From the NCBI RefSeq assembly GCF_000412635.1, contig NZ_ASTG01000013.1, forward strand, positions 62,001-126,000: 64,000 bases of DNA, given 5' to 3'. Origin of the DNA: Sphingobium bisphenolivorans. GTDB taxonomy: Bacteria > Pseudomonadota > Alphaproteobacteria > Sphingomonadales > Sphingomonadaceae. The notes under the pieces were generated by a model. That model worked only from the letters and a program-made list of their open reading frames with translations. It did not search any database and had not been told where the DNA came from. Positions 25,931 to 35,523 of the stretch are shown one piece after another (position 1 is the first letter of the stretch; every line of letters begins with the position of its first letter). The translations under genes and the position numbers were made by a program.

Positions 25931-26392
25931 CCTCCGTTCGTTTGGACTGAAGCACTCACCTCAGCCGCCCGCTCGTCATTCCGCGAAAGTGGGCATGGCG
26001 ATGGTGGGTGGTGAGCCGACACTTCCTACTCCGTCACCCCGGACCTGCTCCGGGGTCCCGCTTCTTGGGGGCGGCAGATTATGAAGATAAGCGGGACGCT
26101 GGGTCGAGCCCGGGCCGATGGCCGGGCAATGGCAGCTAATGGCCGCTTAGGCATGCTAGCAAGAAAACAACGGCCACCACTGTTCGCATCGCTGAAGGCC
26201 ACTTGTCGCCTTCTCGCCACGCGCGGCACAAAAAGCGTCCTACAACTGCATTTCGCCCTGTCCTACATCCCGCTGCCCCGTCTATCCCGGCGCGGTCTTT
26301 GAAATGTTGAACCGCTTCCCACGACGCCTACGCGCGCCCGCGCTCGCGCGCGCATATGGTGTGAACTTCGGCGGAAAATGGCTGAAAATCGA
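25931..26392. other. 462-bp intergenic region, no convincing gene
   Basis: The gap between the DUF952 gene and the GT21 gene (convergent 3' ends) holds a CCCCGGA palindrome (26037-26055) and a 14-base alternating pyrimidine-purine run at 26345-26358. A 73-codon plus-strand ORF from 26081 starts inside repeat-like sequence, lacks a good ribosome site and is Arg-rich, so I do not call it. The remainder shows no recognised RNA. Confidence 0.5.
26034..26060. repeat. REP-like palindrome
   Basis: CCCCGGA-CCTGC-TCCGGGG (26037-26055) is a perfect 7-base hairpin followed by TCCCGC. Sequences of this CCCCGGA...TCCGGGGTCCCGC form are common dispersed intergenic repeats in alphaproteobacteria. It is the only copy I found here. 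Confidence 0.65.
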
Positions 26393-27511
26393 TCATCTGA
26401 CCTTCACCATCCGCACGACCTTCCCACCCTTCACCCAATAATCATATCCACCCCAGCTAATCCGCCGCGACGCAGCCGCCGCCAACTGCATCCCCCAATG
26501 TGCCCAGCACACCGCAAAGGGCGCCAGCACATCCCACCAGAGCGACCTTCTCGCCGCGCGAACCTGCCCCGGGTCCACCACGCCCGTGATGATCCGCCGC
26601 CGCACCAGCGCCCGCCCCACGGCCGCCGCATAGCCCAAAGCCACGGCCCTCCAGCCACCCCAGCCAAGCGCCCAGGTCCAGCCCAAGGCCTGCGCCCCCA
26701 CAACGACACACGCGATCAGCCACATCCCCACGCTGTTCGTCATGATGTGCCGATATTGCCGCACCCCAAAGCCGAAGGCCCCGCGACCCTCCAGAGGCGT
26801 CGCGACCAGCAAATCCCGCACCGGCCGCAAGCGCAGCTTTGCCCGCCAGCCGGAAAGGCCAATCGCCATATCATCCGACAAGCGCCCCGCCAGAGCCGCA
26901 TCCAGATCAAGCCGCTCGGCCACCTCCCGCGTCAACGCCATCGCGCCCCCCCAGGGCATGGTCGCACTCGCCGCCCTCGGCAAAGTCGCCAGTTGCATCT
27001 CCACCGCCCCCACCAGCGCCGCTTGCCAGTTCGCCTCCGGCAGCAACAGACGATAGCCCGTCACGATATCCGCCTTCCCCCGCACCAGAGGAAAGAGCAT
27101 CCGCCCCACCAGCCGTGCCGGCGGCTTGATATCCGCGTCCACGAACACAAGGTAGCGATCCTCCGCCCGCAGCGCACGCAGAGCCGCCCGCAGCTTGTGA
27201 ACCTTTTGCCCCTCATCGTCCGCCACGCCTGCGCGAACGAGTTGCACCCACTTCCCCTCTCGGGTTGCCAGAGCCTCCGCCGCATCACACGCGCCCGAAG
27301 TGGCGATCATCAGTCGAAACCGCGCCGTCTGCGCCCTCAACCGCACGATCAGTTCCGCACCGCCGTCCCAATCATCCCGCACCGAGAGCAGCACGACCAC
27401 GCCTTCGGGCGCTTCCTCCTGCCGATCCACCGGCAGGTGCCGCCAGTAATTCAGCACGCCAGCCAGGCTCAGCCCCTGCAACAGCAGCCACAGCGCAAAA
27501 GCGAAACTCAT
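26393..27511 (-). CDS. GT21-type glycosyltransferase (ceramide glucosyltransferase/HpnI-like)
   Basis: A 372-residue membrane glycosyltransferase. It has an N-terminal membrane helix, the DxD motif in LVFVDADIKPPARL, WGGAMALTREV and GRLSDDMAIGLSGW in the acceptor/base region, a shortened (Q/R)xxRW-like motif in GVRQYRHIM, and C-terminal membrane helices. The order is that of family GT21, which includes ceramide glucosyltransferases and hopanoid HpnI. Sphingomonads carry glycosphingolipids in their outer membrane, so ceramide glycosylation is a reasonable inference; hopanoid or other lipid acceptors are possible. It is divergent from an HX4D lipid acyltransferase 38 bases away. Confidence 0.78.
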   Translation of the reverse strand: MSFAFALWLLLQGLSLAGVLNYWRHLPVDRQEEAPEGVVVLLSVRDDWDGGAELIVRLRAQTARFRLMIATSGACDAAEALATREGKWVQLVRAGVADDEGQKVHKLRAALRALRAEDRYLVFVDADIKPPARLVGRMLFPLVRGKADIVTGYRLLLPEANWQAALVGAVEMQLATLPRAASATMPWGGAMALTREVAERLDLDAALAGRLSDDMAIGLSGWRAKLRLRPVRDLLVATPLEGRGAFGFGVRQYRHIMTNSVGMWLIACVVVGAQALGWTWALGWGGWRAVALGYAAAVGRALVRRRIITGVVDPGQVRAARRSLWWDVLAPFAVCWAHWGMQLAAAASRRISWGGYDYWVKGGKVVRMVKVR

Positions 27512-27549
27512 CGCAAATCCAAGCCCTTTACCACCCCGACCGCTGCTGT

Positions 27550-28410
27550 ATGACGGCAGCCGCGATGCTCTCCAACCCCTTTCTCTTCACGCTCCTGCGC
27601 CTCCTTCCCGCGAGCCTTGCCTCCTGGTTGGGCGGCTGGCTATCCGCGAATATCGCGCGGCGGAACATGAGATTGCGCGACCAGCGCGCCCGCGCCAATC
27701 TCGCCATCCTTCGCCCCGATCTGGATAAGGCCGCGAGCGAAGCCCTGCTCACGCGCCGCTGGTTCAATCTCGGCCGCACCATGGCCGAACTCACCAACAT
27801 CGATCGCCTGATCGAAAACAACCACATCATGGTGGAGGACGCGGCCGGCTATCAACAGGTCCTGGACGGCCCCGGTCCGATGATCGCGCTCGCCGTTCAT
27901 GTCGGCAATTGGGACCTGCTCGCCGCACATATCAAGGCGTCCACGGATCGCCCCGGCCTCGGCGTCTACGACCCGCCGGAAAATCCCGCCCAGGCTGCCA
28001 TGCTCAAGCGCGCCCGGTCGAGCTATATGGGCGAGGCGATCACCGGGGACGGCGCAGCGCGCGGCATCCTGAAGCATCTGACGACCAAAGATCGCGCCAC
28101 GCTCTACATTTTGCTGGACGAGCGCCGCGACCGGCAGGTCTGCTTTCCCCGCTTCGGCCGGGATTTGCCGCCTTCAGGCAACCTCTCCGTAGCACTTCGC
28201 CTCGGGCGCAAGGTCGGCGCGAAATTCCTGCCCTTCTACATGGTCCGCAGCGAAGGACCGCACTTCCGTGTTCACTGGCACCCGCCGCTCGACCCTACGC
28301 AACTCACCGACGACGAGATCATGGATCAGGTCGATGCATTTCTCGGTAAGGCCTGCATCGATCATGCCGACCAATGGTTGGCGCTGCACGACATGGACCT
28401 GACCGTGTAA
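27550..28410 (+). CDS. LpxL/HtrB-family lipid acyltransferase
   Basis: A 286-residue inner-membrane acyltransferase. The HX4D catalytic motif is in AVHVGNWDLLAAH; an N-terminal hydrophobic anchor (FLFTLLRLLPASLASWLGGW) and LLDERRDRQVCFPRFGR are typical of the Bacterial lipid A acyltransferase family. LpxL proteins transfer acyl chains from ACP to lipid A, while homologues acylate other glycolipids. The frame runs further upstream, but the ATG at 27550 is the first sensible start; another is at 27565. It sits head to head with the GT21 gene, suggesting a shared envelope-lipid role. Confidence 0.83.
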   Translation: MTAAAMLSNPFLFTLLRLLPASLASWLGGWLSANIARRNMRLRDQRARANLAILRPDLDKAASEALLTRRWFNLGRTMAELTNIDRLIENNHIMVEDAAGYQQVLDGPGPMIALAVHVGNWDLLAAHIKASTDRPGLGVYDPPENPAQAAMLKRARSSYMGEAITGDGAARGILKHLTTKDRATLYILLDERRDRQVCFPRFGRDLPPSGNLSVALRLGRKVGAKFLPFYMVRSEGPHFRVHWHPPLDPTQLTDDEIMDQVDAFLGKACIDHADQWLALHDMDLTV

Positions 28411-28473
28411 CCCTCCTTCCGTCGGTTCAAAACGACGGTTCTATGTGAGCCCGACACCCGCTAAAGGGCGACC

Positions 28474-29115
28474 ATGTCCCGACTCGCCATCAAAATCTGC
28501 GGCCTCTCGACGCCGGACACTGTGGGCGCCGCCGTGCGAGCCGGCGCGTCGCATCTGGGCTTCGTCCACTTCGCCAAAAGCCCGCGCCACATAGAAGCAG
28601 AGCAGCTGGGCTCCCTGTGCGCCGCAGTCCCTTCCCATGTCGAACGGGTCGCGGTGCTGGTGGACCCGACCGACGAGACGCTGAGTGACCTGACCGCGGC
28701 CGGCTCTCTTACCGCGCTCCAACTCCACGGCAAGGAGTCTCCCGAACGCGCCGCCGCCATTCGCCAGCGCTTCGATCTGCCCGTCTGGAAAGCTATTTCT
28801 GTCAAAACCCGGGCCGATATCGAGGCGGCCAGAGCCTATGGCGGCGCGGCCGATCTCCTCCTCTTCGACGCCAAGACACCGGAGGGCGCCGCCCTGCCCG
28901 GGGGCATGGGCCTGCGCTTCGACTGGACGCTGTTGCGCGGGCTTCCCATCTCTATGCCCTGGGGCCTGTCCGGAGGCCTCGGCATCGACAATGTGGCGGA
29001 GGCGATCCGCGTTACTGGAGCGCCCATGGTCGATGTTTCTTCCGGTGTCGAAAGCGCGCCCGGCATCAAGAGTGTGGACAAGATCATGGCCTTCTGCAAT
29101 GCGGCGTCGTCATGA
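28474..29115 (+). CDS. trpF: phosphoribosylanthranilate isomerase
   Basis: A 213-residue TIM-barrel enzyme of tryptophan synthesis that converts N-(5-phosphoribosyl)anthranilate to CdRP. The catalytic Cys lies in KICGLSTPDTV and the general acid Asp in LLLFDAKTPEGA; GLSGGLGIDNV and DVSSGVESAPGIKS form the phosphate site. Start ATG with an AAAGGGCG site just upstream. It leads trpF-trpB-trpA-accD-folC, the standard alphaproteobacterial order. Confidence 0.96.
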   Translation: MSRLAIKICGLSTPDTVGAAVRAGASHLGFVHFAKSPRHIEAEQLGSLCAAVPSHVERVAVLVDPTDETLSDLTAAGSLTALQLHGKESPERAAAIRQRFDLPVWKAISVKTRADIEAARAYGGAADLLLFDAKTPEGAALPGGMGLRFDWTLLRGLPISMPWGLSGGLGIDNVAEAIRVTGAPMVDVSSGVESAPGIKSVDKIMAFCNAASS

Positions 29116-29208
29116 GGCGGACATTCCCCACTGAACGTATCGCGGGCCGATGGCGTTGATCACTTCTCCATCCGCGAAGTGACCAGACAGCCTGACGAGA
29201 TACCAGCC

Positions 29209-30450
29209 ATGCCCGACACCATCACCCTGCCCAACAGCCTGCGTTCGCAGCCCGACGCCTCTGGCCATTTCGGCGCATTCGGCGGCCGCTATGTCGCCGA
29301 AACCCTGATGCCGCTCATCCTGGAGCTGGAGAAGGTCTATAAGGAAGCGAAGCAGGATCCGGCCTTCGATGCCGAGTTTGCCGAACTGCTGCGCTCCTAT
29401 GTCGGCCGCCCCAATCCGCTCTATTATGCCGAGCGGCTGACCGAAGCCCTTCGTGCCGATGCTCCCGAAGGCAAGGGTGCCAAGATTTACCTGAAGCGCG
29501 AGGAACTCAACCACACCGGCGCGCACAAGATCAACAATTGCATTGGTCAGGCGCTGCTCGCCCGTCGCATGGGCAAGAAGAAGGTCATCGCCGAAACCGG
29601 CGCTGGCCAGCACGGCGTCGCCACCGCAACGGTCGCCGCCCTGTTCGGCATGGAATGCAAGATTTTCATGGGCGCGAAGGACGTGGAGCGGCAGAAGCCC
29701 AACGTCTTCCGCATGAAGCTGCTCGGCGCGGAGGTGATCCCGGTCGTATCGGGTTCGCAAACGCTCAAGGACGCGATGAACGATGCCCTGCGCCATTGGG
29801 TGTCGAACGTGCACGACACTTTCTACATCATCGGCACCGCGGCAGGCCCGCACCCCTATCCAGAACTGGTCCGCGACTTCCAGTCGATCATCGGCAAGGA
29901 AGCGCGCGAGCAGATCCTGGAGCTGGAAGGCCGCCTGCCCGACATGCTGATCGCGCCGGTCGGCGGCGGCTCCAATGCGATCGGCCTGTTCCACCCCTTC
30001 CTGGACGACACCGACGTCAAGATGATCGGCGTGGAAGCGGCGGGCGAAGGGCTGGAGGGCAAGCATGCCGCGAGCCTGGCGGGTGGCAAGTCCGGCATCC
30101 TCCACGGCAACCGCACCTATCTGCTTCAGGACGAGGACGGCCAGATTACCGAGGCACACAGCATTTCGGCTGGGCTCGACTATCCCGGCATCGGTCCGGA
30201 ACATAGCTGGCTGCATGAAATCGGCCGCGTCCAATATATGCCAATCACCGACGATGAGGCGCTGGCCAGCTTCCAGAAGCTATCGGCGCTGGAGGGTATC
30301 ATCCCCGCGCTTGAATCGGCCCATGCCATCGCCAGCGCGGAGAAGGTCGCACCGACGCTGGACGCTGACCAGATCCTGATCGTCAATCTTTCCGGTCGTG
30401 GCGACAAGGACATCTTCACCGTCGCGAGCGCGCTGGGAGTGGAGATGTGA
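29209..30450 (+). CDS. trpB: tryptophan synthase beta chain
   Basis: A 413-residue PLP enzyme that joins indole and serine. The PLP lysine is in [14 protein letters not shown], the catalytic Glu in [12 protein letters not shown], and the glycine-rich phosphate loop in [25 protein letters not shown] marks the N-terminus. The ATG at 29209 is chosen over a GTG ten codons upstream. Between its stop and trpA stands a GCTCCTGC palindrome. Confidence 0.97.
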   Translation: MPDTITLPNSLRSQPDASGHFGAFGGRYVAETLMPLILELEKVYKEAKQDPAFDAEFAELLRSYVGRPNPLYYAERLTEALRADAPEGKGAKIYLKREELNHTGAHKINNCIGQALLARRMGKKKVIAETGAGQHGVATATVAALFGMECKIFMGAKDVERQKPNVFRMKLLGAEVIPVVSGSQTLKDAMNDALRHWVSNVHDTFYIIGTAAGPHPYPELVRDFQSIIGKEAREQILELEGRLPDMLIAPVGGGSNAIGLFHPFLDDTDVKMIGVEAAGEGLEGKHAASLAGGKSGILHGNRTYLLQDEDGQITEAHSISAGLDYPGIGPEHSWLHEIGRVQYMPITDDEALASFQKLSALEGIIPALESAHAIASAEKVAPTLDADQILIVNLSGRGDKDIFTVASALGVEM

Positions 30451-30470
30451 TCTCGCTCACCACACCCCGT

Positions 30471-30490
30471 GCTCCTGCCTATGCAGGAGC
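30471..30490. repeat. GCTCCTGC palindrome between trpB and trpA
   Basis: GCTCCTGC-CTAT-GCAGGAGC is a perfect eight-base stem with a four-base loop. The same eight-base arms occur twice more at 41.4 kb. Here it sits in the 60-base gap between two subunits of one enzyme, where an RNA hairpin could affect relative expression or mRNA stability. Confidence 0.8.
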
Positions 30491-30510
30491 AGCCCGCTCT
30501 GGAATTGCCA

Positions 30511-31338
30511 ATGACTGACCGCCTCTCCGCCCGCTTTGCCACTTGCAAGTCACAGGGCCGCGCTGCTCTGATCACCTTCGTGACCGCAGGCGATCCCACC
30601 GTGGCCGACACGCCCGCAATCCTCGACGCGCTGGTCGAAGGCGGTGCGGATATCATCGAACTCGGCATGCCCTTCACCGATCCGATGGCGGACGGCCCGG
30701 CGATCGAGCTTGCGAACCTGCGCAGCCTTGGTTCGGGCACGAAGACGAAAGACATCTTCGCCCTCTCGGCCGCTTTTCGCCAGCGTCACCCAGACACGCC
30801 GCTGGTCCTGATGGGCTATGCCAATCCGATGCTGGTGCGCGGCTCCGACTGGTTCGCCGATCAGTGCAAGGCCGCAGGCGTCGATGGTGTCATCTGCGTC
30901 GATGTCCCACCGGAGGAGGACGCGGAAATCGGTCCAGCGCTGCGCGGGGCCGGTATCCACCTCATTCGCCTTGCCACACCGACAACCGACGCCGCCCGCC
31001 TGCCGGCCGTCCTCAGCGGCGCCAGCGGCTTCCTCTATCAGGTCGCCGTCGCCGGCATTACCGGCAAGCAGCAGGCCAGCCAGGCCGCGATCGAACAGGC
31101 GGTCGGCGCCCTCAAAAAAGCAACAGAACTGCCCATCGCCGTTGGCTTCGGCGTTCGCTCCGCGGAACAGGCAGGCGCCATCGGGCGCGTCGCTGACGGC
31201 GTAGTCGTCGGATCGGCAATCGTGGACATCATCGGGTCGCACGGTGACGCAGCCGCGCCCTTCGTCAAGGAATTCGTCGCCGCCCTGCGCAGCGCCCTCA
31301 ACGCCAACAGCCCTCATTTCCGGGAAACTGCTGCATGA
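30511..31338 (+). CDS. trpA: tryptophan synthase alpha chain
   Basis: A 275-residue TIM barrel that cleaves indole-3-glycerol phosphate. The catalytic Glu and Asp are in [27 protein letters not shown] and [13 protein letters not shown] form the phosphate site. An upstream in-frame GTG at 30469 would place the palindromic repeat inside the coding region, so the ATG at 30511, preceded by GGA, is preferred. The stop overlaps the accD start as ATGA. Confidence 0.96.
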   Translation: MTDRLSARFATCKSQGRAALITFVTAGDPTVADTPAILDALVEGGADIIELGMPFTDPMADGPAIELANLRSLGSGTKTKDIFALSAAFRQRHPDTPLVLMGYANPMLVRGSDWFADQCKAAGVDGVICVDVPPEEDAEIGPALRGAGIHLIRLATPTTDAARLPAVLSGASGFLYQVAVAGITGKQQASQAAIEQAVGALKKATELPIAVGFGVRSAEQAGAIGRVADGVVVGSAIVDIIGSHGDAAAPFVKEFVAALRSALNANSPHFRETAA

Positions 31339-32186
31339 GTTGGATCAACCGCGTCCGCAACGCCATCCCCTTCATCGCCAAGAGGGAAAGCACCGCCGAG
31401 ACGCTGTGGCATAAATGCCCATCCTGCACCGAGATGATCTTCATCAAGGAATGGGAAGATAATCTCTCCGTCTGCCCGCGCTGCGATCATCACGGCCGCA
31501 TCGGTCCGTCGGAGCGATTCGAGCAGATACTCGACGCCGGCTTCATCCTGCTGCCGACACCGCATGTGCAGGAAGATCCGCTCAAATTCCGCGATTCCAA
31601 ACGCTATCCCGACCGCATTAAGGCGGCGCGCGCCGCGACCGGAGACCAGGACGCGCTGATCAACGCGCGCGGCGCGATCGATGACGTGCCGCTCGTCCTG
31701 GGTGTGCAGAACTTCGCCTATATGGGTGGGTCCATGGGCATGGGTGTGGGCGCCGCCTTCATCCAGGGCGTGAACGAGGCGATTGCCCATAAATGCCCCT
31801 ATGTGATCTTTACCGCTGCCGGCGGCGCACGCATGCAGGAGGGTATCCTCTCCCTCATGCAAATGCCGCGCTCGACCGTGGCGATCAGCAAACTGCATGC
31901 GGCGGGGCTGCCCTATATCGTGGTGCTCACCGATCCGACGACCGGCGGCGTCACGGCCAGCTATGCCATGCTGGGCGACATCCAGATCGCCGAACCCAAC
32001 GCTCTCATTGGTTTCGCCGGCCAGCGGGTGATCGAAAGCACGATCCGCGAGAAGCTGCCCGACGGCTTCCAGCGCGCCGAATATCTGCTGGAGCATGGCA
32101 TGCTGGACATGGTGGTCCATCGCAGCGAACTGCGCGACACGCTTGCCCGCGTCATCGGCTATCTGACGCCGCGCGCCGCCGCCTGA
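31335..32186 (+). CDS. accD: acetyl-CoA carboxylase carboxyltransferase subunit beta
   Basis: A 283-residue subunit that, with AccA, moves the carboxyl from carboxybiotin to acetyl-CoA. The N-terminal zinc ribbon is complete: KCPSCTEM and VCPRCDHH. The crotonase-fold core has [21 protein letters not shown] and [10 protein letters not shown]. Its ATG overlaps the trpA stop by four bases and folC starts 21 bases after its stop. Confidence 0.97.
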   Translation: MSWINRVRNAIPFIAKRESTAETLWHKCPSCTEMIFIKEWEDNLSVCPRCDHHGRIGPSERFEQILDAGFILLPTPHVQEDPLKFRDSKRYPDRIKAARAATGDQDALINARGAIDDVPLVLGVQNFAYMGGSMGMGVGAAFIQGVNEAIAHKCPYVIFTAAGGARMQEGILSLMQMPRSTVAISKLHAAGLPYIVVLTDPTTGGVTASYAMLGDIQIAEPNALIGFAGQRVIESTIREKLPDGFQRAEYLLEHGMLDMVVHRSELRDTLARVIGYLTPRAAA

Positions 32187-32207
32187 TCTTCTCGCGGGAA
32201 GCCTTCG

Positions 32208-33530
32208 ATGCCCGATCATGCCGTCTCCGACGATCCCGCCGTGCAGGCCCAGTTGGATCGCCTGGCGACACTCTCGCCCGGCGCAGACATATTGGGCCTC
32301 GATCGCATCACCCGTCTGCTCGATCGGCTTGGTAACCCGCATCGCGCGCTCCCGCCGGTGTTTCACGTCGCCGGCACCAACGGAAAGGGGTCGACCTGCG
32401 CCTTCCTGCGCGCCGCGCTCGAAGCGGATGGCAAGAGCGTCCATGTCTTCACGTCGCCGCATCTCGTCCGTTTCAACGAGCGGATCCGCCTGAACGGGAC
32501 GCTGATCTCTGACGAAGCGCTGGCCGACTACCTCTCCCGCGTGCTGGACGTGGCGGAGGGTATCGGCGCCAGCTTCTTCGAAGTGACAACGGCCGCCGCC
32601 TTCCTCGCCTTCTCCGAACATCCCGCCGATGCCGCGATCATCGAGGTAGGGCTGGGTGGCCGGCTCGATGCAACCAACGTAATCCAGGCGCCCGCGGTGT
32701 GTGGCATCGCGCAGCTCAGCCTCGATCATCAAAGCTTCCTTGGCAGTACCCTCAAGGCCATCGCCGCTGAGAAAGCCGGCATCGCCAAGCCGGGCGCGCC
32801 GCTCGTCACCCAGCGCTATTCCGAATCGCTGTTCCCGGTGATGATCGACGCCGCCGGCCGTGCCCGCACGCTGTGGCTGGCGATGGGCGAAAGCTGGGAT
32901 GCCGCCGCCTATCGCGACCGGCTCCATTATCGCGATGAGCAGGGCCGACTGGAAGCTCCGCTGCCCCGGCTGCCCGGCGCACATCAGGTCCATAATGCCG
33001 CGCTCGCCTTCGCCATGTTGCGGCATCAGAATGTCATTCCGGTGAGCGAAGCCGCGCTTAAGGCGGCCCCTTTGTGGGCTCACTGGCCGGCCCGTTTGCA
33101 ACGGCTTGACCATGGCCCGCTGCTCGCGCCCTTGCCGCCGGAGAGCGAAGCCTGGCTGGACGGCGGGCATAATGCGGGCGCAGGCGAAGCCATCGCGGCC
33201 TTCTTCACGCAAGAGCGGATGGAGGGTCAGAAGCTTCAGCTCATCATCGGCATGTTGTCGAACAAGGATCTCGACGCCTATCTCGTCCCCTTTGCAGGGC
33301 GGATCGCGAATATTCATGCGCTGCCCGTTCCCGGTCACGATCATCACCCGCCCGAACGGTTCCAGGCCATCGCCGACCTGTGGGGCATCCCCTGCACCGC
33401 TCATGAGGATGCGCCGGCGGCGATCGCTGCCATAGCGGCGGAGCCCCACCCCGCGCCCAAGCTGCTGATTGCAGGATCGCTCTACCTGTGCGGAGAGATT
33501 CTGCGACTGAACGAGCAACTGCCCGATTGA
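32208..33530 (+). CDS. folC: bifunctional folylpolyglutamate/dihydrofolate synthase
   Basis: A 440-residue Mur-ligase-family enzyme adding glutamate to folates. The P loop is VAGTNGKGSTCAFL, followed by TSPHLVRFNERIRLNG and the Mg/folate segment EVGLGGRLDATNV; the C-terminal domain begins GGHNAGAG. It ends the trpFBA-accD-folC cluster. Start ATG at 32208 has CGGGAAG close upstream. Confidence 0.96.
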   Translation: MPDHAVSDDPAVQAQLDRLATLSPGADILGLDRITRLLDRLGNPHRALPPVFHVAGTNGKGSTCAFLRAALEADGKSVHVFTSPHLVRFNERIRLNGTLISDEALADYLSRVLDVAEGIGASFFEVTTAAAFLAFSEHPADAAIIEVGLGGRLDATNVIQAPAVCGIAQLSLDHQSFLGSTLKAIAAEKAGIAKPGAPLVTQRYSESLFPVMIDAAGRARTLWLAMGESWDAAAYRDRLHYRDEQGRLEAPLPRLPGAHQVHNAALAFAMLRHQNVIPVSEAALKAAPLWAHWPARLQRLDHGPLLAPLPPESEAWLDGGHNAGAGEAIAAFFTQERMEGQKLQLIIGMLSNKDLDAYLVPFAGRIANIHALPVPGHDHHPPERFQAIADLWGIPCTAHEDAPAAIAAIAAEPHPAPKLLIAGSLYLCGEILRLNEQLPD

Positions 33531-33538
33531 ATTTACTT

Positions 33539-33557
33539 GCGATTGACTCTCAATAGC
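33539..33557. promoter_or_regulatory. operator-like palindrome upstream of DUF6628
   Basis: GCGATTGA-CTC-TCAATAGC is an 8-3-8 inverted repeat with one mismatch, 41 bases ahead of the DUF6628 start. Size and the TTGA...TCAA core resemble Fur-superfamily boxes, but no regulator can be assigned from one site. Confidence 0.4.
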
Positions 33558-33597
33558 GTAACTTGCCTGCAACGAAGCAAGGCAAAGGTACGAACGC

Positions 33598-34038
33598 ATG
33601 GCCCATGGAGAGCTCTCTTCCCTCGACCCGGCCCGCCTCATTCCGGGCGGCTATGGCAACCGGCTGTTCCTTTATGTCATGCGCCGCATGGCAAGCGCGG
33701 GCGTCAACGATGCGCATGCGGCGAACGCCATGCTGGGCGCGTTCGGCCGCAGCTATCGCCGTCCGCTGGTGTTGATGCGGGCGATGATGCTGGAACTGGC
33801 CCGCACTTCCAGCCGGAAGATCCTCATCGCGCCATGCTGCTGCTCGCGCATGACGAGCGACGAGGCGCTGATGATGCAGGCGGTCGGCGGAGCATTGCGC
33901 AACCCCCGCACGGCCTTCGAGAATGTTTCGGCGCTGCTCGGCAATGAGGACGCTCTAGGTGCGCTCACTTGCTTGCAGGCGGTGGCGCAGGCGCACAGCG
34001 ACCTCGGTCGTCCACTGGACCTCTATTCGGCTGGCTGA
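33598..34038 (+). CDS. DUF6628 family protein
   Basis: A 146-residue soluble alpha-helical protein of the type annotated DUF6628 in Sphingomonadaceae: RLFLYVMRRMASAGVNDAHA and RPLVLMRAMMLELARTS. A triple cysteine (IAPCCCSRMTSDEALM) near residue 80 is striking and suggests metal or redox chemistry. Function is unknown. It is transcribed from its own upstream region with a possible operator, and its 3' end overlaps the convergent AmpG-like gene by 16 bases. Confidence 0.8.
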   Translation: MAHGELSSLDPARLIPGGYGNRLFLYVMRRMASAGVNDAHAANAMLGAFGRSYRRPLVLMRAMMLELARTSSRKILIAPCCCSRMTSDEALMMQAVGGALRNPRTAFENVSALLGNEDALGALTCLQAVAQAHSDLGRPLDLYSAG

Positions 34039-35351
34039 GCCGCACCCTCGTCCCTCGCTGCGCTGCCGACGCTGGTGTCGACCAGCCCGGCACGCATCAT
34101 CAGCCAGAAAAGGATGATGCCTGGCAGCGCCAGCACCGTCGTCACCAGGTAAAAATCGACGTAGCCGAACCGCTCGATCAGCGCCCCGGCGGTCGTGCCG
34201 GTCAGGAAGCGTCCCAATATGCTCGCCGCAGCCGAGATCATCGCATATTGCGCGGCGGTGAAGCGCAGGTCGCACAAGGCGGAGAAATAGGCGACCACCG
34301 CCACGCCGCCGATCCCGCTCGCGAAATTCTCGAACGCGATCGCCCCGGCCATGCCGATATTGCTTTTCCCCATCGCTGCCAGCATCGCGAAGCTGAAGTT
34401 GGAAACCGCCATCAGGATGAGGCTGATGAGCACCGAACGTTTCAGGCCGAGCCGCGCATAGAGAACGCCGCCCACGAAAATACCCGCCAGCAGCGCCCAG
34501 AACCCGACGCCCACGTCATACAGCGCGATCTCGTCATTGCTGTAGCCCAGGTCATTGAACAACAGGCGGAAGGTCAGGTTCGCCAGCGTGTCACCGATCT
34601 TGTGGACGATGATGAAAAGCAGCACCAGCAGCGCACCCTTGCGCTTGAAGAAGTCAACAAAGGGCCCGATGATCGCCTGCCACAGATCGCCACCACTCCT
34701 ACGGGTCGCAATCTCCCGGTGGCGTTCCGGCTCGCCCACGATCAGGGCGGCCAGCATCGCCGGCAGGGCGAAGAGCGCGCAGACCAGATAGCCGACGGTC
34801 CAGTTCCAGTGCTGCGCCGCCACCAGCCCCACAGCGCCCGCCGCCGCCGCGCCGATCCGCCAGCCATATTGCGACATGCCAGCGCCGATACCCAGTTGCT
34901 CGGGGCGTAAAATCTCGATGCGATAGCCATCGATGATGATGTCGAAGGTCGCGCCCGCGATCCCCAGCAGTATCGCTGCGCGCACGGTCGCCATGATGTC
35001 GGCCGCCGGGTCGACAAGCGCCAGGTTGACGACCGCCGCCACCACCAGCGCGCCAGCCAGCAGCATCCAGGACACGCGCTGACCCATGCGGTGCAGCAGG
35101 GGCAGCTTAACCCCCTCGATCACCCAGGCCCACAGCCATTTGAAATTATAGGCGAGCAGGACCAGGCTGAAGGCCGTGACACTCTTCTTGTCGATCCCGT
35201 CCTGCGCCAGCCGGGAGGACAGGTTCGCGCCGATCATCGCAAAGGGAAAGCCCGATGAGATGCCAAGGAAAAGCGCGGCGAGCGGCGCCCTTTCCACATA
35301 CGGTTTGACCGCATCCAGCCAGTTTGCCGGACCCTTGCCGATGTCGGTCAT
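34023..35351 (-). CDS. AmpG-like MFS permease
   Basis: A 442-residue 12-helix transporter. GISSGFPFAMIGANLSSRLA, LLAYNFKWLWAWVIEGVKLP and FDIIIDGYRIEIL match the AmpG/acetyl-CoA transporter branch of the MFS. AmpG imports anhydromuropeptides for cell-wall recycling and can feed beta-lactamase induction; other members import different solutes, so substrate is inferred. Start ATG at 35351. It is convergent with and overlaps the DUF6628 gene and is divergent from the DUF2142 gene. Confidence 0.82.
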   Translation of the reverse strand: MTDIGKGPANWLDAVKPYVERAPLAALFLGISSGFPFAMIGANLSSRLAQDGIDKKSVTAFSLVLLAYNFKWLWAWVIEGVKLPLLHRMGQRVSWMLLAGALVVAAVVNLALVDPAADIMATVRAAILLGIAGATFDIIIDGYRIEILRPEQLGIGAGMSQYGWRIGAAAAGAVGLVAAQHWNWTVGYLVCALFALPAMLAALIVGEPERHREIATRRSGGDLWQAIIGPFVDFFKRKGALLVLLFIIVHKIGDTLANLTFRLLFNDLGYSNDEIALYDVGVGFWALLAGIFVGGVLYARLGLKRSVLISLILMAVSNFSFAMLAAMGKSNIGMAGAIAFENFASGIGGVAVVAYFSALCDLRFTAAQYAMISAAASILGRFLTGTTAGALIERFGYVDFYLVTTVLALPGIILFWLMMRAGLVDTSVGSAARDEGAAQPAE

Positions 35352-35523
35352 AAATGCTTGCGCCCCCGTTGGTGATTATCGCGCCACCATATGGGCAAAT
35401 GCCTGCGAAACAAGGGAAGAGGCGATCATTGCACCAGCCGCGGGCTGCTCATGATGCCGAAATAGCGGCGAAATATTAAGGGCTAACCGATAACGCGACC
35501 GCAACAAGGGAAGCGGACCATCG

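Noticed and set aside
26081-26302. A 73-codon ORF in the gap after the DUF952 gene
   Set aside because: It starts just after a repeat element, has no ribosome site and is Arg/Leu-rich without a recognisable pattern.
31314-33641. A 775-codon minus-strand open frame
   Set aside because: It lies opposite accD and folC, both unmistakable, and has no motif or ribosome site.
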